NCBI GenBank assembly: GCA_027343695.1
Contig: DAHWKJ010000040.1
Location: 1-58,326, forward strand
Length of the DNA: 58,326 bases
DNA from: Sulfobacillus sp.
GTDB lineage: Bacteria; Bacillota; Sulfobacillia; Sulfobacillales; Sulfobacillaceae
Direction of reading: 5' to 3'
The translations under genes and the position numbers were made by a program. Shown one piece after another: positions 7,672 to 16,902 of this stretch. The notes below the pieces were generated by a model that saw only the letters and a program-made list of their open reading frames with translations, had not been told where the DNA came from and made no database searches. Every line of letters begins with the position of its first letter. Positions within the stretch are counted from its first letter, which is position 1.

Positions 7672-8799
7672 ATGCGACGGTTCGCATTTGTGGTTCATCC
7701 GCTACGATTTGATGATTTTGCCCGGAAATATCCGATTACCCGCTATCTTCCCCAAGGATTAGTGGAATCAGGATTTAAGGTCATGGGACCGATTATGACG
7801 GGACATACGACCGGTGTCGTCTCGCCGACTGGGGAAGAACTGGAGGGATGGCTGATTGGGCTGGCACTGACGCCAAAAATCTTGTTGGAATCTCCCTATG
7901 AGTGGGTGTTGCAGAAATTAGAGAAGGCCGGCAGGCTCGCAGAAAAACTCGGGGCGGAGATTCTCGGTCTCGGAGCCTTTACCAAAATTGCGGGAGACCG
8001 TGGGGTGTCTTTAGCCGATCGGCTCTCGATTCCGGTCACGACCGGCAATTCTTATACCACGGCCACGGCGGTGGAGGGAAGCTTACGTGCCGCCGAGCGG
8101 ATGGGAATTAATTTAGACACGGCTCAGGTGGTCGTGATTGGAGCCACGGGGTCGATTGGTGAAGCGTCATGCCATATGCTCGCGCCCCACGTCAAACGGT
8201 TGCGGATTGTGGCACGGACTTTGGAAACCTTGACAGATCTAAAGGGACGTTTAAAAGCATCTCATCCTGATCTCGAGGTGACGATCTCGCAAGTGCCGAC
8301 CGAAGCGGTTCGGGACGCAGATCTCGTCGTGGCGGTGTCCTCCGCGCAAGATTCCTTAATAGAGCCCGAGGACTTAAAGCCTGGGTCGGTGATTACGGAC
8401 GTGGCGCGGCCGCGCAACATTTCGGCCCAAGTGAGTCGCAAGCGGCCCGATGTCCTGGTGTTGGATGGGGGGGTCATTGAGGTGCCCGGACCCCATGCAG
8501 ATATGGGGTTCAATTTTGGATTTCCGCCACGCATGGTGGAGGCGTGTATGGCAGAGACCATGATTTTGGCCCTGTCTGGCCGTTTAGAAAACTTCACGTT
8601 AGGCAGTCGCATTGAGGTCGATAAAGTGCAGGAAATTCACCGGATGGGACAAGAACAAGGATTTAAGATGGCAGGCTTTCGGCGTTTTGAACGGGCGATT
8701 GACGAGAGAGAAATCGACCTCATTCGCCAACGGGCCGAAAAGGTCGGGGACCAAAGTTGGCCCGTGATCCCCGATGCCCCCTTCATTAGTACACCGTAA
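7672..8799 (+). CDS. Acyl-ACP reductase-like / COG5322 dehydrogenase
   Basis: A 375-residue NAD(P)-dependent protein that follows the layout of cyanobacterial long-chain acyl-ACP reductase (AAR). It has an N-terminal alpha/beta domain, the TTGNSYTTA signature at residues 123-131, a Rossmann motif GATGSIG at 157-163, LDGGVIEVPG at 264-273 and ACMAET with Cys292. In AAR the cysteine of the equivalent FACFAEA segment forms the acyl-enzyme thioester. The family reduces fatty acyl-ACP or acyl-CoA to aldehyde, but non-cyanobacterial members are mostly uncharacterised and no aldehyde deformylating oxygenase gene is seen here. The start is the ATG at 7672 with GGAGG six bases upstream. It ends 14 bases inside the convergent glnA gene. 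Confidence 0.7.
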   Translation: MRRFAFVVHPLRFDDFARKYPITRYLPQGLVESGFKVMGPIMTGHTTGVVSPTGEELEGWLIGLALTPKILLESPYEWVLQKLEKAGRLAEKLGAEILGLGAFTKIAGDRGVSLADRLSIPVTTGNSYTTATAVEGSLRAAERMGINLDTAQVVVIGATGSIGEASCHMLAPHVKRLRIVARTLETLTDLKGRLKASHPDLEVTISQVPTEAVRDADLVVAVSSAQDSLIEPEDLKPGSVITDVARPRNISAQVSRKRPDVLVLDGGVIEVPGPHADMGFNFGFPPRMVEACMAETMILALSGRLENFTLGSRIEVDKVQEIHRMGQEQGFKMAGFRRFERAIDEREIDLIRQRAEKVGDQSWPVIPDAPFISTP

Positions 8800-10108
8800 G
8801 ATATTGGTCGATTTCCCAGTCATGGACTTGGTGGCGGTACACGTCCCATTCGATGCGCTTGGCCTCGATGTAGCTTTTGCTAATATGTCCACCAAGTGCG
8901 TCGAGCATGACCGAGTCGGCTTCCAAGTAATCTAATGCGGCATCGAGATGGGGTGGAAGGTTTTCGATGCCCATTTCATTGCGTTCGGCTTCGTGCATGC
9001 GGTAAATATTGCGGGTTACGGGTGCCGGAGCGTCAAGTTTGCGCTTGATTCCATCGAGTCCGGCTTTGATGGTGACGGCTAACGCCAGATAGGGATTACA
9101 GGATGGGTCGGGAGATCTTAACTCGATGCGCGTGTGGCTGCCGCGAGCGGCCGGGATTCGGATCATGGGGCTGCGGTTACCCATTGACCACGCGATGTAG
9201 ACGGGTGCTTCATAGCCCGGTACCAACCGCTTATAGCTATTGACCAGCGGGTTGGTGACTGCGGTATAAGCCTTGGCGTGGTGCATCAGGCCCGCGATGT
9301 AACGGAGAGCCAGTTTACTGATCCCGTCGACGTTTTTGGGATCCGAAAAGGCATTGATCTGGCCCTGATACAGGGACTGATGTAAATGAAGGCCGGATCC
9401 GTTGATGCCTTGGATGGGTTTGGGCATGAAAGTGGCATGAAAATTATGTTGCATCGCTACCGTTCTGACCACGAAGCGAAAGGTGGCAATGTTATCGGCG
9501 GTTTTTAGGGCATCGTCGTATCGAAAATCAATTTCGTGTTGCCCGGGTGCCACCTCGTGATGCGTCGATTCGATTTCAAAGCCCATCTGTTCGAGGGTGA
9601 GGACCATTTCCCGTCGGGCATCCTCACCCAGATCGACGGGAGAGAGATCGAAGTATCCGGCTTGGTCGATGGTTTTCGTGGTGGCCATGCCATTGGCATC
9701 CCGCGAAAACAAAAAAAATTCGGGCTCGGGACCCACCATGACACGAAACCCTAAACTATGGGCTTCGTCCAGCACGCGTTTTAGCGTCGTGCGGGGACAT
9801 CCGTCAAAGGGAGAACCGTCAGGATTTTTAATATCGCACATGAGCCGCGCCGTCATACCTTCGCGAGGTTTCCACGGAAAAATGGCCCACGTGTTGGGGT
9901 CCGGGGCTAAATACATATCGGATTCTTCGACCCGCACGAAGCCCTCGATCGATGAACCATCAAACATAATCTTACCATCTAGGGCTTGACCGAGCGATTC
10001 CACCGGGATGGCTACATTTTTGATGACGCCAAGAATATCCGTAAATTGCAAGCGGACAAACTTCACATTAAATTCCCGCGCTTTGTCCAAGACCTCAAGT
10101 TTTGTCAC
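8786..10108 (-). CDS. glnA: Glutamine synthetase, type I
   Basis: A 440-residue type I glutamine synthetase that condenses glutamate, ammonia and ATP in the cytosol. Signature stretches are MFDGSSIEGF, GPEPEFFLF, HHEVAPGQHEIDF, GSGLHLHQSL and the IPAARGSHTRIELR region, covering both metal sites and the glutamate/ammonia pocket. The frame stays open far upstream, but the GTG at 10108 follows a GGAGGG site and yields VTKLEVLDKAREFNV, the family's usual N-terminus. The short length fits the GSI-alpha form found in Firmicutes, which is feedback-inhibited rather than adenylylated. No GlnR gene is adjacent. It overlaps the AAR-like gene tail to tail and is divergent from the DUF421 gene. Confidence 0.93.
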   Translation of the reverse strand: MTKLEVLDKAREFNVKFVRLQFTDILGVIKNVAIPVESLGQALDGKIMFDGSSIEGFVRVEESDMYLAPDPNTWAIFPWKPREGMTARLMCDIKNPDGSPFDGCPRTTLKRVLDEAHSLGFRVMVGPEPEFFLFSRDANGMATTKTIDQAGYFDLSPVDLGEDARREMVLTLEQMGFEIESTHHEVAPGQHEIDFRYDDALKTADNIATFRFVVRTVAMQHNFHATFMPKPIQGINGSGLHLHQSLYQGQINAFSDPKNVDGISKLALRYIAGLMHHAKAYTAVTNPLVNSYKRLVPGYEAPVYIAWSMGNRSPMIRIPAARGSHTRIELRSPDPSCNPYLALAVTIKAGLDGIKRKLDAPAPVTRNIYRMHEAERNEMGIENLPPHLDAALDYLEADSVMLDALGGHISKSYIEAKRIEWDVYRHQVHDWEIDQYLTVY

Positions 10109-10232
10109 AGTGCGTCCATCCCTCCAATATTTCCCTTCACTGTACCAAATCTCCAAGCAAATAGCGAAACTTTCGGGTATAGCCCCGTCGTGCGACACAA
10201 AGGCTAAGCCTAGTTGGCGAGGGGGCGTAATA

Positions 10233-10700
10233 GTGGCAGAATTGTTCACGTTGTTGTATCGGACTGCCATTTTATATATCGTGGCATTGATGGTATTTCG
10301 CCTTATGGGGAAACGGACCTTAGCGAAAATGGGCCCCTTTGATTTCGCTGTCATCATCATGATTGGTGAAGCGGTGGCCATTGGAATGGAGGACACCAAG
10401 ACACCCCTTATCAATGCGATTGGGATTACCGTGGTGTTGGGCCTTTTGCAGTATCTTTTGACCTGGCTTAATGTACGGTTCAATTGGCTTGAAAAACTGA
10501 CCCAAGGTGTGCCGTCGCGGCTCGTGTTCCAAGGGCAAGTGGATGAACGCGAACTAAAAAAAGAGCGGGTCTCCCAGGCGGACCTTATGATGGAGCTCCG
10601 ACAAAAGGACACCGCGCTTAAGGATGTTCAAGAAGCCCACCTGGAACCCACCGGAGAAATCTCCATCTTAAAGCAGTCTAAACCAAAGAATAAGGTATAG
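10233..10700 (+). CDS. DUF421 family membrane protein
   Basis: A 155-residue protein with two or three N-terminal membrane segments (LYRTAILYIVALMVFRLMG, then FAVIIMIGEAVAIGM and AIGITVVLGLLQYLLTWLN). A soluble YetF/DUF421 domain follows (RLVFQGQVDERELKKERVSQADL). KRTLAKMGPFDFAV is the family signature. The protein is shorter than typical members of 200 or more residues, since the C-terminal domain ends early. The start is the GTG at 10233 after GAGGGGGC. Function in the family is unclear, and some spore-former members are linked to sporulation or membrane stress. It is divergent from glnA with a 124-base gap. Confidence 0.7.
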   Translation: MAELFTLLYRTAILYIVALMVFRLMGKRTLAKMGPFDFAVIIMIGEAVAIGMEDTKTPLINAIGITVVLGLLQYLLTWLNVRFNWLEKLTQGVPSRLVFQGQVDERELKKERVSQADLMMELRQKDTALKDVQEAHLEPTGEISILKQSKPKNKV

Positions 10701-10705
10701 AGCGG

Positions 10706-11044
10706 TTAGTATCCGACAATTTGGTAGCCGCTCTCAACGAGCCGGATCATCGCTTCCCCCGCGGGCTCCATTCGGTATCCACGGGCTGCCAATTCGTCTT
10801 TGATACCCAATTGTTCGGCATTGGCCGGACAGATGCCCACCGGAGATTCGGATGCAAACAGATCGTCGAGAGCCGATTTCACGGCTGGGGGAGGGTCTCC
10901 CAACAATTTTACGCCGGGGCCAAAGAAATACACTTCCATATCTTGCCCACGATGATCTTTCATTCGTTGAGCCAACCGAATTCCGGCTAAAGCCTTATCG
11001 GCTTGATCCGGTCCCGCAGTAATCCAAAACGCAATCTTAGCCAT
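10706..11044 (-). CDS. DsrE/DsrF-like sulfur relay protein
   Basis: A 112-residue protein of the DsrE/DsrF/TusD fold: FWITAGPDQADKALAGIRLA, VYFFGPGVKLL and a C-terminal AMIRLVESGYQIVGY. A cysteine sits in PVGICPANAEQLG at the position where family members carry the sulfur-accepting residue. These proteins move sulfane sulfur between cysteines, or act as accessory proteins in sulfur oxidation. The ATG is preceded by AAGGGGATGG. It converges with the DUF421 gene and stands divergent from argC, sharing about 134 bases of upstream DNA. No other sulfur-relay gene is directly adjacent. Confidence 0.65.
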   Translation of the reverse strand: MAKIAFWITAGPDQADKALAGIRLAQRMKDHRGQDMEVYFFGPGVKLLGDPPPAVKSALDDLFASESPVGICPANAEQLGIKDELAARGYRMEPAGEAMIRLVESGYQIVGY

Positions 11045-11130
11045 GATGCACCATCCCCTTCTGAGTCGCATGTCTTGGAGTTCAGCATACCACCAAGTGG
11101 GATTGGACTCCAATCCCATATAATTTAACA

Positions 11131-11166
11131 TTGCATTTAAATGTGTATTCATGTATATATATGCAA
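11131..11166 (+). promoter_or_regulatory. Arginine operon promoter with ARG-box-like sequence
   Basis: TTGCAT at 11131-11136 and TATATA at 11154-11159 are separated by exactly 17 bases, a good sigma-A promoter ending about 20 bases before argC. The AT-rich core contains ATTCATG and AAATG elements like the half-sites of ArgR/AhrC operators. TTGCAT and ATGCAA at 11161-11166 form an outer inverted repeat. Arginine repression at this site is therefore likely, though the ArgR gene is not in the window. Confidence 0.6.
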
Positions 11167-11178
11167 TGAGGTGAGCGC

Positions 11179-12168
11179 ATGAACGTGGCGGTGATGGGAG
11201 CGACGGGGTATGCAGGGCAAGAGTTGGTACGAAGAATTCAGCGTCGTCCAGGTTGGCGACTGGTTGCGGCCACGGCTCGATCGGAAGTCGGAGAGTCCCT
11301 GGGGGATTGGTATGGACGCTCGGAACTCCCAAATGTCTTTGTCTCTCTGGAGGCGGTGGCTGGGTGCCACCCCGATTTGGTATTTAACGCCCTCCCGCAT
11401 CGGGCGGCGACAACTTGGGTACAGGAACTTGCCTCCCGTGGAATTCGGGTGATTGACCTCTCGGCTGACTTCCGCTTTTCGAGTCGCGATCTCTATGAAT
11501 CGATCTATGGGGTGCACGAGGCTCCTGATGCGTTAAAGATGTCTACGACGGGTTACGCGGATGATCCGTTCATGGACTACGGCGATGCATCCATTGTCGG
11601 TAATCCGGGGTGCTATCCTACGGCTTTTTTTACGTTGATGGGCCCTCTCCGGAGAGCCGGAATCACTTTAGGCCCGTTGATCGTGGATGGCAAGTCCGGA
11701 GTGACGGGTGCTGGACGGCGCCCTGAACTATCTTTGTTAATGGCCGAGATGGCGGAGAATGCGGAACCCTATAGTGGGCCTGGGCGTCATCGACATACTG
11801 CCGAAATGCAAGCGGCTACGGGAGCCTCGGTGGTTTTTCAGCCTCATTTGATGCCGATGGCACGGGGCATGCTCGTGACCGTGTATTGGACCCAACCGAC
11901 GATCAGCGCCCATGAGGTTTCGCGACTGTGGCAGGACTTTTATGCCCATAATCCCTTTGTCGAAATCTTATCGAGTGGGAGAGCTCCACGGACGGGACGG
12001 GTGCGTGGGACCAATCGGATTGAGATTATGGCGATGGATGATGTCCGGGGCGGGACCATGGTTTTGATCGCTGCTCAAGATAACCTGGGGAAGGGTGCGG
12101 CTGGCCAAGCCATACAGCACGCCAACCGATGGATCGGCGAGAGAGAAGATCTGGGGCTTTGTGATTAA
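11179..12168 (+). CDS. argC: N-acetyl-gamma-glutamyl-phosphate reductase
   Basis: Third enzyme of arginine synthesis: it reduces N-acetylglutamyl-5-phosphate to the semialdehyde with NADPH. The 329-residue protein has the N-terminal nucleotide loop GATGYAGQEL, the catalytic cysteine C145 in NPGCYPTA, and the substrate-binding GRHRHTAEM region. It is the first gene of the argC-J-B-G-H operon, and its promoter with an ARG-box-like sequence lies directly upstream. The ATG at 11179 sits after GAGGTGAGCGC. Confidence 0.93.
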   Translation: MNVAVMGATGYAGQELVRRIQRRPGWRLVAATARSEVGESLGDWYGRSELPNVFVSLEAVAGCHPDLVFNALPHRAATTWVQELASRGIRVIDLSADFRFSSRDLYESIYGVHEAPDALKMSTTGYADDPFMDYGDASIVGNPGCYPTAFFTLMGPLRRAGITLGPLIVDGKSGVTGAGRRPELSLLMAEMAENAEPYSGPGRHRHTAEMQAATGASVVFQPHLMPMARGMLVTVYWTQPTISAHEVSRLWQDFYAHNPFVEILSSGRAPRTGRVRGTNRIEIMAMDDVRGGTMVLIAAQDNLGKGAAGQAIQHANRWIGEREDLGLCD

Positions 12169-12223
12169 AGGGCGGCGATACTTTTGAGACGATGCAATGG
12201 GACGAAGGAAAGAGAGGCACAAC

Positions 12224-13480
12224 ATGGTGGTCCGCCCAACTCAGGAAGCCGTTATTAGGGAGGATATTGTGGCGTTACCTGGTAATGTGACGTACCCGAT
12301 TGGCTTTAAAGCGTATGGCGTGCATGCGGGACTACGTCGTAAACGGCTTGATATGGCCCTCCTCTGGTCATCTCGTCCGGCGACATTTTCTGGAATGTTT
12401 ACCACCAATGCGGCCAAAGCGGCTCCGGTCAGATTGACGCAACAGGTGGCTGAGCGGGGGCTGTCACAAGCCTTAGTGGTCAACTCTGCCAATGCCAATG
12501 CGCTGACCGGTAAGCGAGGCGAAGAGAACGCCCGCGACATGCAACAGATGGTGGCTCGGGGCCTCCATGTGCCACCTCCGTTTGTGGCGGTGGCGTCGAC
12601 CGGGCTCATTGGAGTCCCGCTACCGATGGGGTCTATCACGCGTGGAGTTCGGGACCTCATCGGTCTGTGGTCCAATCTTCGTGAGGAGACAGAGGCGGAC
12701 GGGGTTAATGCCAGTGAGGCCATTTTGACCACCGACACCATGGCGAAAACCGGGGCGAGGCTGGTGCGGCTGTCCGGTGGTACGGTCCGGATTGGGATGA
12801 TGGTCAAAGGATCAGGGATGGTCCATCCGCAAATGGCCACCATCTTGGGGTTTATTACCACCGACGCGGAAATTGCTAAACCGGTTTGGGACGACATGAT
12901 TCGCCATGCCGTCGACCGCACTTTTCACCGAATCTCAGTCGATGGAGATGTTTCCACCAATGACATGGTTTTGGGCTGGGCTAATGGGATGAGTGGGGTT
13001 GCGGTAGAAAATGATCACGACTGCAAAATCTTTGGTTCGGCGTTGACCGAGTTGATGCGCCAAGGGGCACGGGATATTGCTAGCGATGGCGAGGGAGCCA
13101 CCCATCTGGTAACGGTCGTGGTAACCGGTGCTGTGACGGAGGCCGACGCCGCAGCGAAGGCACGCGCCGCAGTCCGCTCTCCTTTAGTCAAGAGTGCCGT
13201 CTATGGACGAGATCCGAACTGGGGCCGCGTGGTGGCTGCGGTGGGGTCGGCAGGAGTGCCTTTTGACCCCACCCGGATTGATCTCTCTATGAATGGTATG
13301 ACGCTGTTACAGGGAGGGCAACCCATGGCATTTAATGAAGAACGGGCGCGTGCCGTGATGGCTCTGCCCGAAGTCATCTTTGTCGTGAATCTTCATGCTG
13401 GAGCCTCTTCGGCTGAGGCCTGGGGCTGCGATCTGACTGAGCGTTATGTAGCCATTAATGCGCAATATCGGAGGTCATAG
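12224..13480 (+). CDS. argJ: Bifunctional glutamate N-acetyltransferase / amino-acid N-acetyltransferase
   Basis: ArgJ transfers the acetyl group from N-acetylornithine back to glutamate, and in bifunctional forms also makes N-acetylglutamate from acetyl-CoA. The precursor is autocleaved at a conserved Thr, here T206 in PQMATILGF. The 418-residue length and the flanking KGSGMVHP and GRDPNWGRV segments agree with the family. The ATG at 12224 follows GAAGGAAAGAGAGG and is preferred to an ATG nine codons earlier. With no argA or argE in the operon, the cyclic acetyl pathway is expected. Confidence 0.93.
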   Translation: MVVRPTQEAVIREDIVALPGNVTYPIGFKAYGVHAGLRRKRLDMALLWSSRPATFSGMFTTNAAKAAPVRLTQQVAERGLSQALVVNSANANALTGKRGEENARDMQQMVARGLHVPPPFVAVASTGLIGVPLPMGSITRGVRDLIGLWSNLREETEADGVNASEAILTTDTMAKTGARLVRLSGGTVRIGMMVKGSGMVHPQMATILGFITTDAEIAKPVWDDMIRHAVDRTFHRISVDGDVSTNDMVLGWANGMSGVAVENDHDCKIFGSALTELMRQGARDIASDGEGATHLVTVVVTGAVTEADAAAKARAAVRSPLVKSAVYGRDPNWGRVVAAVGSAGVPFDPTRIDLSMNGMTLLQGGQPMAFNEERARAVMALPEVIFVVNLHAGASSAEAWGCDLTERYVAINAQYRRS

Positions 13481-13482
13481 CG

Positions 13483-14271
13483 ATGCGGATTGTGTTAAAG
13501 GTTGGAGGCAGTGTGCTACAGCACGATGGTCGTGCGGTATGGGCCGAGGATCTCCGTAACTTGGTAGAGGATAGGCATCAGGTCCTCGTGGTCCATGGCG
13601 CGGGACCACTCATTAATGAAAGGTTAGCACAACTCCAGGTTCCGGTCGTATTTCAAGAGGGTCAGCGTGTCACGACGCCCGCAGTATTAAAAGAAGTGGT
13701 GCAGGTGATGCGGGGTACCGCAAATCTATTGATGGTGGCACAATGTCAGAAGGTGGGCGTGCCAGCGGTTGGTCTTTCGGGCGCAGATGGCGGATGGTTC
13801 GATGCGTGCCGGGACGATTCGGGCTTGGGTTTGGTAGGACGGGTAAATTCGGTGCGTCCGGGCCTCATCGAGCGGATCTGGGCAGGAGGAATGATCCCGA
13901 TGGTAGCGCCGTTGGCCATGGAACAGGATACCGACACGCTTTTGAACCTCAATGGAGATTGGGCTGCAAGTGGAATTGCTCAAAAGATTCATGCTGACGC
14001 CTTGGTGTTTTACACCGATAGTGGCGGGGTTCGTTGGAATGGGAAGGATCCCACTACGATAATTCCTGACCTCGACGTCTCGGGCTGTGAGGCATTGATC
14101 GATCGCGGCATCATTACTCATGGAATGATTCCCAAAGTGCGTGCCGGGATAGCGGCTTTAGAGGGCGGAGTGCAAAACGTGTGGATCGGGCGCTGGAACG
14201 ATGCCAAGGGGTCGACATGTTTGAGGCAGGAAACAGGAACCGAGAGAAAAGAGAGGTGGGCATTAGGATGA
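13483..14271 (+). CDS. argB: Acetylglutamate kinase
   Basis: An amino-acid kinase family protein of 262 residues that phosphorylates N-acetylglutamate. Visible motifs are KVGGSVL at the N-terminus, HGAGPLINERL (usually HGGGP, so one Gly is Ala here), GLVGRVNSV, NLNGDWAASGIA and the C-terminal ITHGMIPKVRAGIAAL. The start lies two bases after the argJ stop, and the stop overlaps the argG start in an ATGA, so translation is coupled. A LysZ-type role is conceivable given family similarity, but the arginine operon context strongly favours ArgB. Confidence 0.88.
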   Translation: MRIVLKVGGSVLQHDGRAVWAEDLRNLVEDRHQVLVVHGAGPLINERLAQLQVPVVFQEGQRVTTPAVLKEVVQVMRGTANLLMVAQCQKVGVPAVGLSGADGGWFDACRDDSGLGLVGRVNSVRPGLIERIWAGGMIPMVAPLAMEQDTDTLLNLNGDWAASGIAQKIHADALVFYTDSGGVRWNGKDPTTIIPDLDVSGCEALIDRGIITHGMIPKVRAGIAALEGGVQNVWIGRWNDAKGSTCLRQETGTERKERWALG

Positions 14272-15494
14272 AGAAACATACGATAAAACCCGGGGACCTC
14301 GTGGTGTTAGCCTATTCCGGAGGTCTCGATACCTCGATCATTATCCCCTGGCTTAAGGAACATTACCAGGTGCGGGTGGTGGCTTTTTGTGCGGATTTGG
14401 GACAAGGCGATGACTTCGAGGCGATCCGGGCAAAAGCCTTGGCGTCGGGAGCCGAAGCCGTCGAAGTTGCCGACCTTCGGGAGCGGTTTGTGGTGGACTT
14501 TGCTTTTCCCATGTTACGGAGTGAGGCCATTTATGAAGGGGTCTATCTCTTGGGTACCTCGATCGCCCGACCCCTAATTGCCGAAGCATTAGTGCGGGTG
14601 GCCCGCCAGTATGGGGCTTTGGCCGTAGCCCATGGGGCGACCGGCAAGGGTAATGACCAGGTGCGTTTTGAACTAGGAATACGGGCGTTAGCGCCGGATC
14701 TCGCGGTCATTGCCCCATGGCGCGAGTGGGAGATTACGGGTCGTCTCCAAGCCATGGAATATGCCAAACGCCACGGGGTTCCGGTGTCTGCCACTCCGGC
14801 CTCACCGTATTCTCGTGACCAGAACATTTGGCACGTGAGCCATGAAGGCGGACTCTTGGAGGACCCCGCGATCCCCACGCCTCGTGATGTGTACACCTGG
14901 ACGGCAGATCCCGTGGCGGCCCCTGACACTCCAGAAACGATTCAGATCGGGTTTCAATCCGGCAACCCGATCGCTCTAAATGGTGAGAATCTGGATCCGG
15001 TGGCGTTGGTGGAAAAACTGAACGCGCTCGGTGCTCGCCACGGCATTGGACGCGTGACGATGGTGGAAAACCGGCTCGTGGGAATGAAGTCCCGCGGAGT
15101 CTATGAGACCCCGGGAGGAACCCTCTTATATGCGGCCCACAGCGCTTTAACGGCATTGACGTGGGATCGCGAGACACGGGCTTTTGCAGCGGAGGTCGCC
15201 TTGCGGATGGCGCGTCTCATCTATGATGGGTGGTGGTTTTCTGCCCTACGCGAATCGCTCAGTGCCTTCGTGGACCGGGCGAATCTGGTGGTGACGGGCG
15301 AAGTCACCCTGTCTCTTTACAAGGGACAGGCGACGCATCAAGCAGCCACCTCGCCGTATTCTTTGTACTCTGAAGACTTGGCCACATTCGATGGCGGCGA
15401 TTACGACCATCAGGATGCTGAGGGTTTCATTCGGTTGTTCGGATTACCGATGGCCATGCGGCATGCGCAATTGGAAAGGATTCAGAACTCATGA
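14268..15494 (+). CDS. argG: Argininosuccinate synthase
   Basis: ATP-dependent ligase joining citrulline and aspartate. The 408-residue protein begins with the nucleotide-binding motif AYSGGLDTS and has the family's HGATGKGNDQVRFELG and SRDQNIWH segments. An earlier in-frame ATG at 14181 lies inside argB; the ATG at 14268 has GAGAGGTGGG upstream and overlaps the argB TGA by four bases, which marks it as the real start. The ornithine carbamoyltransferase gene that supplies citrulline is not in the window. Confidence 0.93.
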   Translation: MKKHTIKPGDLVVLAYSGGLDTSIIIPWLKEHYQVRVVAFCADLGQGDDFEAIRAKALASGAEAVEVADLRERFVVDFAFPMLRSEAIYEGVYLLGTSIARPLIAEALVRVARQYGALAVAHGATGKGNDQVRFELGIRALAPDLAVIAPWREWEITGRLQAMEYAKRHGVPVSATPASPYSRDQNIWHVSHEGGLLEDPAIPTPRDVYTWTADPVAAPDTPETIQIGFQSGNPIALNGENLDPVALVEKLNALGARHGIGRVTMVENRLVGMKSRGVYETPGGTLLYAAHSALTALTWDRETRAFAAEVALRMARLIYDGWWFSALRESLSAFVDRANLVVTGEVTLSLYKGQATHQAATSPYSLYSEDLATFDGGDYDHQDAEGFIRLFGLPMAMRHAQLERIQNS

Positions 15495-16891
15495 CGATGG
15501 CGCGAAACCCGAGATTTTCTAAGGCTGCCGATGACGCGGCGTTGCATTTTACGGCTTCAGCCGGATTCGATTGGCGGCTCATTCGCTATGACATCCAGGG
15601 ATCTCAGGCTCACGTGGCGATGCTAGGCCGAACGGGCATTATCCCCGCAGACGATGTCGCCCAGATTCAGGCGGGTCTCGAGCAGATCGAAGAAGAAGTG
15701 GCGAGTGGATCCTGGGTCCCCCGCCTGGAATACGAGGATGTGCACATGAATGTTGAAGCCCGCCTTTTGGAACTGATTGGACCCGTTGCCGGCAAACTCC
15801 ACACCGGACGCAGTCGCAATGACCAGGTGGCGCTCGATATGCACCTCTTTATGCGTGATGTGGGAATCCGTCATAAACAGCAACTGTGGGATGTCATGGA
15901 GGCACTGCTGAGCCAAGCGGAACGCAATCTGGATGTGATCATTCCGGGATATACACACCTACAAGCCGCACAACCCATCCTGTTCGCCCATCACTGCCTG
16001 GCATACATTGCCATGTTGCAACGCGATTGGGAGCGGCTAGAAGATTGGCAGCGGCGGCTTTCTATGTCTCCTTTGGGTGCTGGCGCCTTATCGGGGACCC
16101 CCTATCCGACGGATCCAGAGGCCGTGGCGGCAGCCTTAGGACTCGATAGAACCTATGCCAATTCGATGGATGCGGTGGCGGACCGTGATTTCCTTATCGA
16201 ATATATGGCGTGGGCCAGTCTCTTGATGGTGCACTTGAGTCGGCTTGGGGAAGAACTGGTGTTGTGGTCGAGTCACGAGTTTGGCTTTATACGCATGGCA
16301 GATGGCTATAGTACTGGATCCTCTATAATGCCGCAAAAACGTAATCCGGATGTGGCCGAATTGGTACGTGGCAAAGCGGGGCGAGTCTTTGGTAACCTGA
16401 TGACCCTTTTGACGGTGATGAAGGGCTTGCCGCTCGCGTACCATTCCGACATGCAAGAAGACAAAGAGGCCGTGTTCGATGTGGTGGATACCTTGGAGGC
16501 GTTGTTGCCAGCCGTGGCAGGTATGTTACGCACCATGACACTACAAAAAGAGCGCATCCAAGTCCGTCTGGCCCAGGACTATACCGCCGCGACGGACCTT
16601 GCGGATATGCTGGTCGCAGAGGGGATGCCGTTTCGCGAGGCGCACCACGTGATTGGACGCTTAGTGACCCAATTAGAGCTGGATCATCAACACTTTCAGG
16701 AGGTCACCCCGGATTACCTGAGGCGTGTGGCGCCTGAAATTCCTTGGGAATGGATGAAGAAGCTCACCCCCGATGCCGTGATCGGCCGGCGGCAACAATC
16801 GATGTCCACCGGCCCCAAGTTTGTTGCCATTGCCTTGGGAAAGGCACGGGAGTGGCTGACCCGAGAGACACCAAGGGAAGAGGCCCCCTAG
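15491..16891 (+). CDS. argH: Argininosuccinate lyase
   Basis: Last step of arginine synthesis: it splits argininosuccinate into arginine and fumarate. The 466-residue fumarase/aspartase superfamily protein shows the signature GSSIMPQKRNPD, HTGRSRNDQVA near the N-terminus and TDLADMLV. It starts within an ATGA overlap with argG. It is the last gene of the operon, with only 11 bases to the convergent ROK gene and no obvious terminator between them. Confidence 0.93.
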   Translation: MTMARNPRFSKAADDAALHFTASAGFDWRLIRYDIQGSQAHVAMLGRTGIIPADDVAQIQAGLEQIEEEVASGSWVPRLEYEDVHMNVEARLLELIGPVAGKLHTGRSRNDQVALDMHLFMRDVGIRHKQQLWDVMEALLSQAERNLDVIIPGYTHLQAAQPILFAHHCLAYIAMLQRDWERLEDWQRRLSMSPLGAGALSGTPYPTDPEAVAAALGLDRTYANSMDAVADRDFLIEYMAWASLLMVHLSRLGEELVLWSSHEFGFIRMADGYSTGSSIMPQKRNPDVAELVRGKAGRVFGNLMTLLTVMKGLPLAYHSDMQEDKEAVFDVVDTLEALLPAVAGMLRTMTLQKERIQVRLAQDYTAATDLADMLVAEGMPFREAHHVIGRLVTQLELDHQHFQEVTPDYLRRVAPEIPWEWMKKLTPDAVIGRRQQSMSTGPKFVAIALGKAREWLTRETPREEAP

Positions 16892-16902
16892 TTTTCTTTT
16901 TC

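Noticed and set aside
10008-10232. N-terminal extension of the DUF421 protein
   Set aside because: It is antisense to glnA and upstream of the membrane-helix start at the GTG at 10233.
10109-10612. N-terminal extension of glutamine synthetase by 168 residues
   Set aside because: The open frame continues, but the GTG at 10108 has a strong ribosome site and matches the family start, and the extra translation is low-complexity, antisense to the DUF421 gene.
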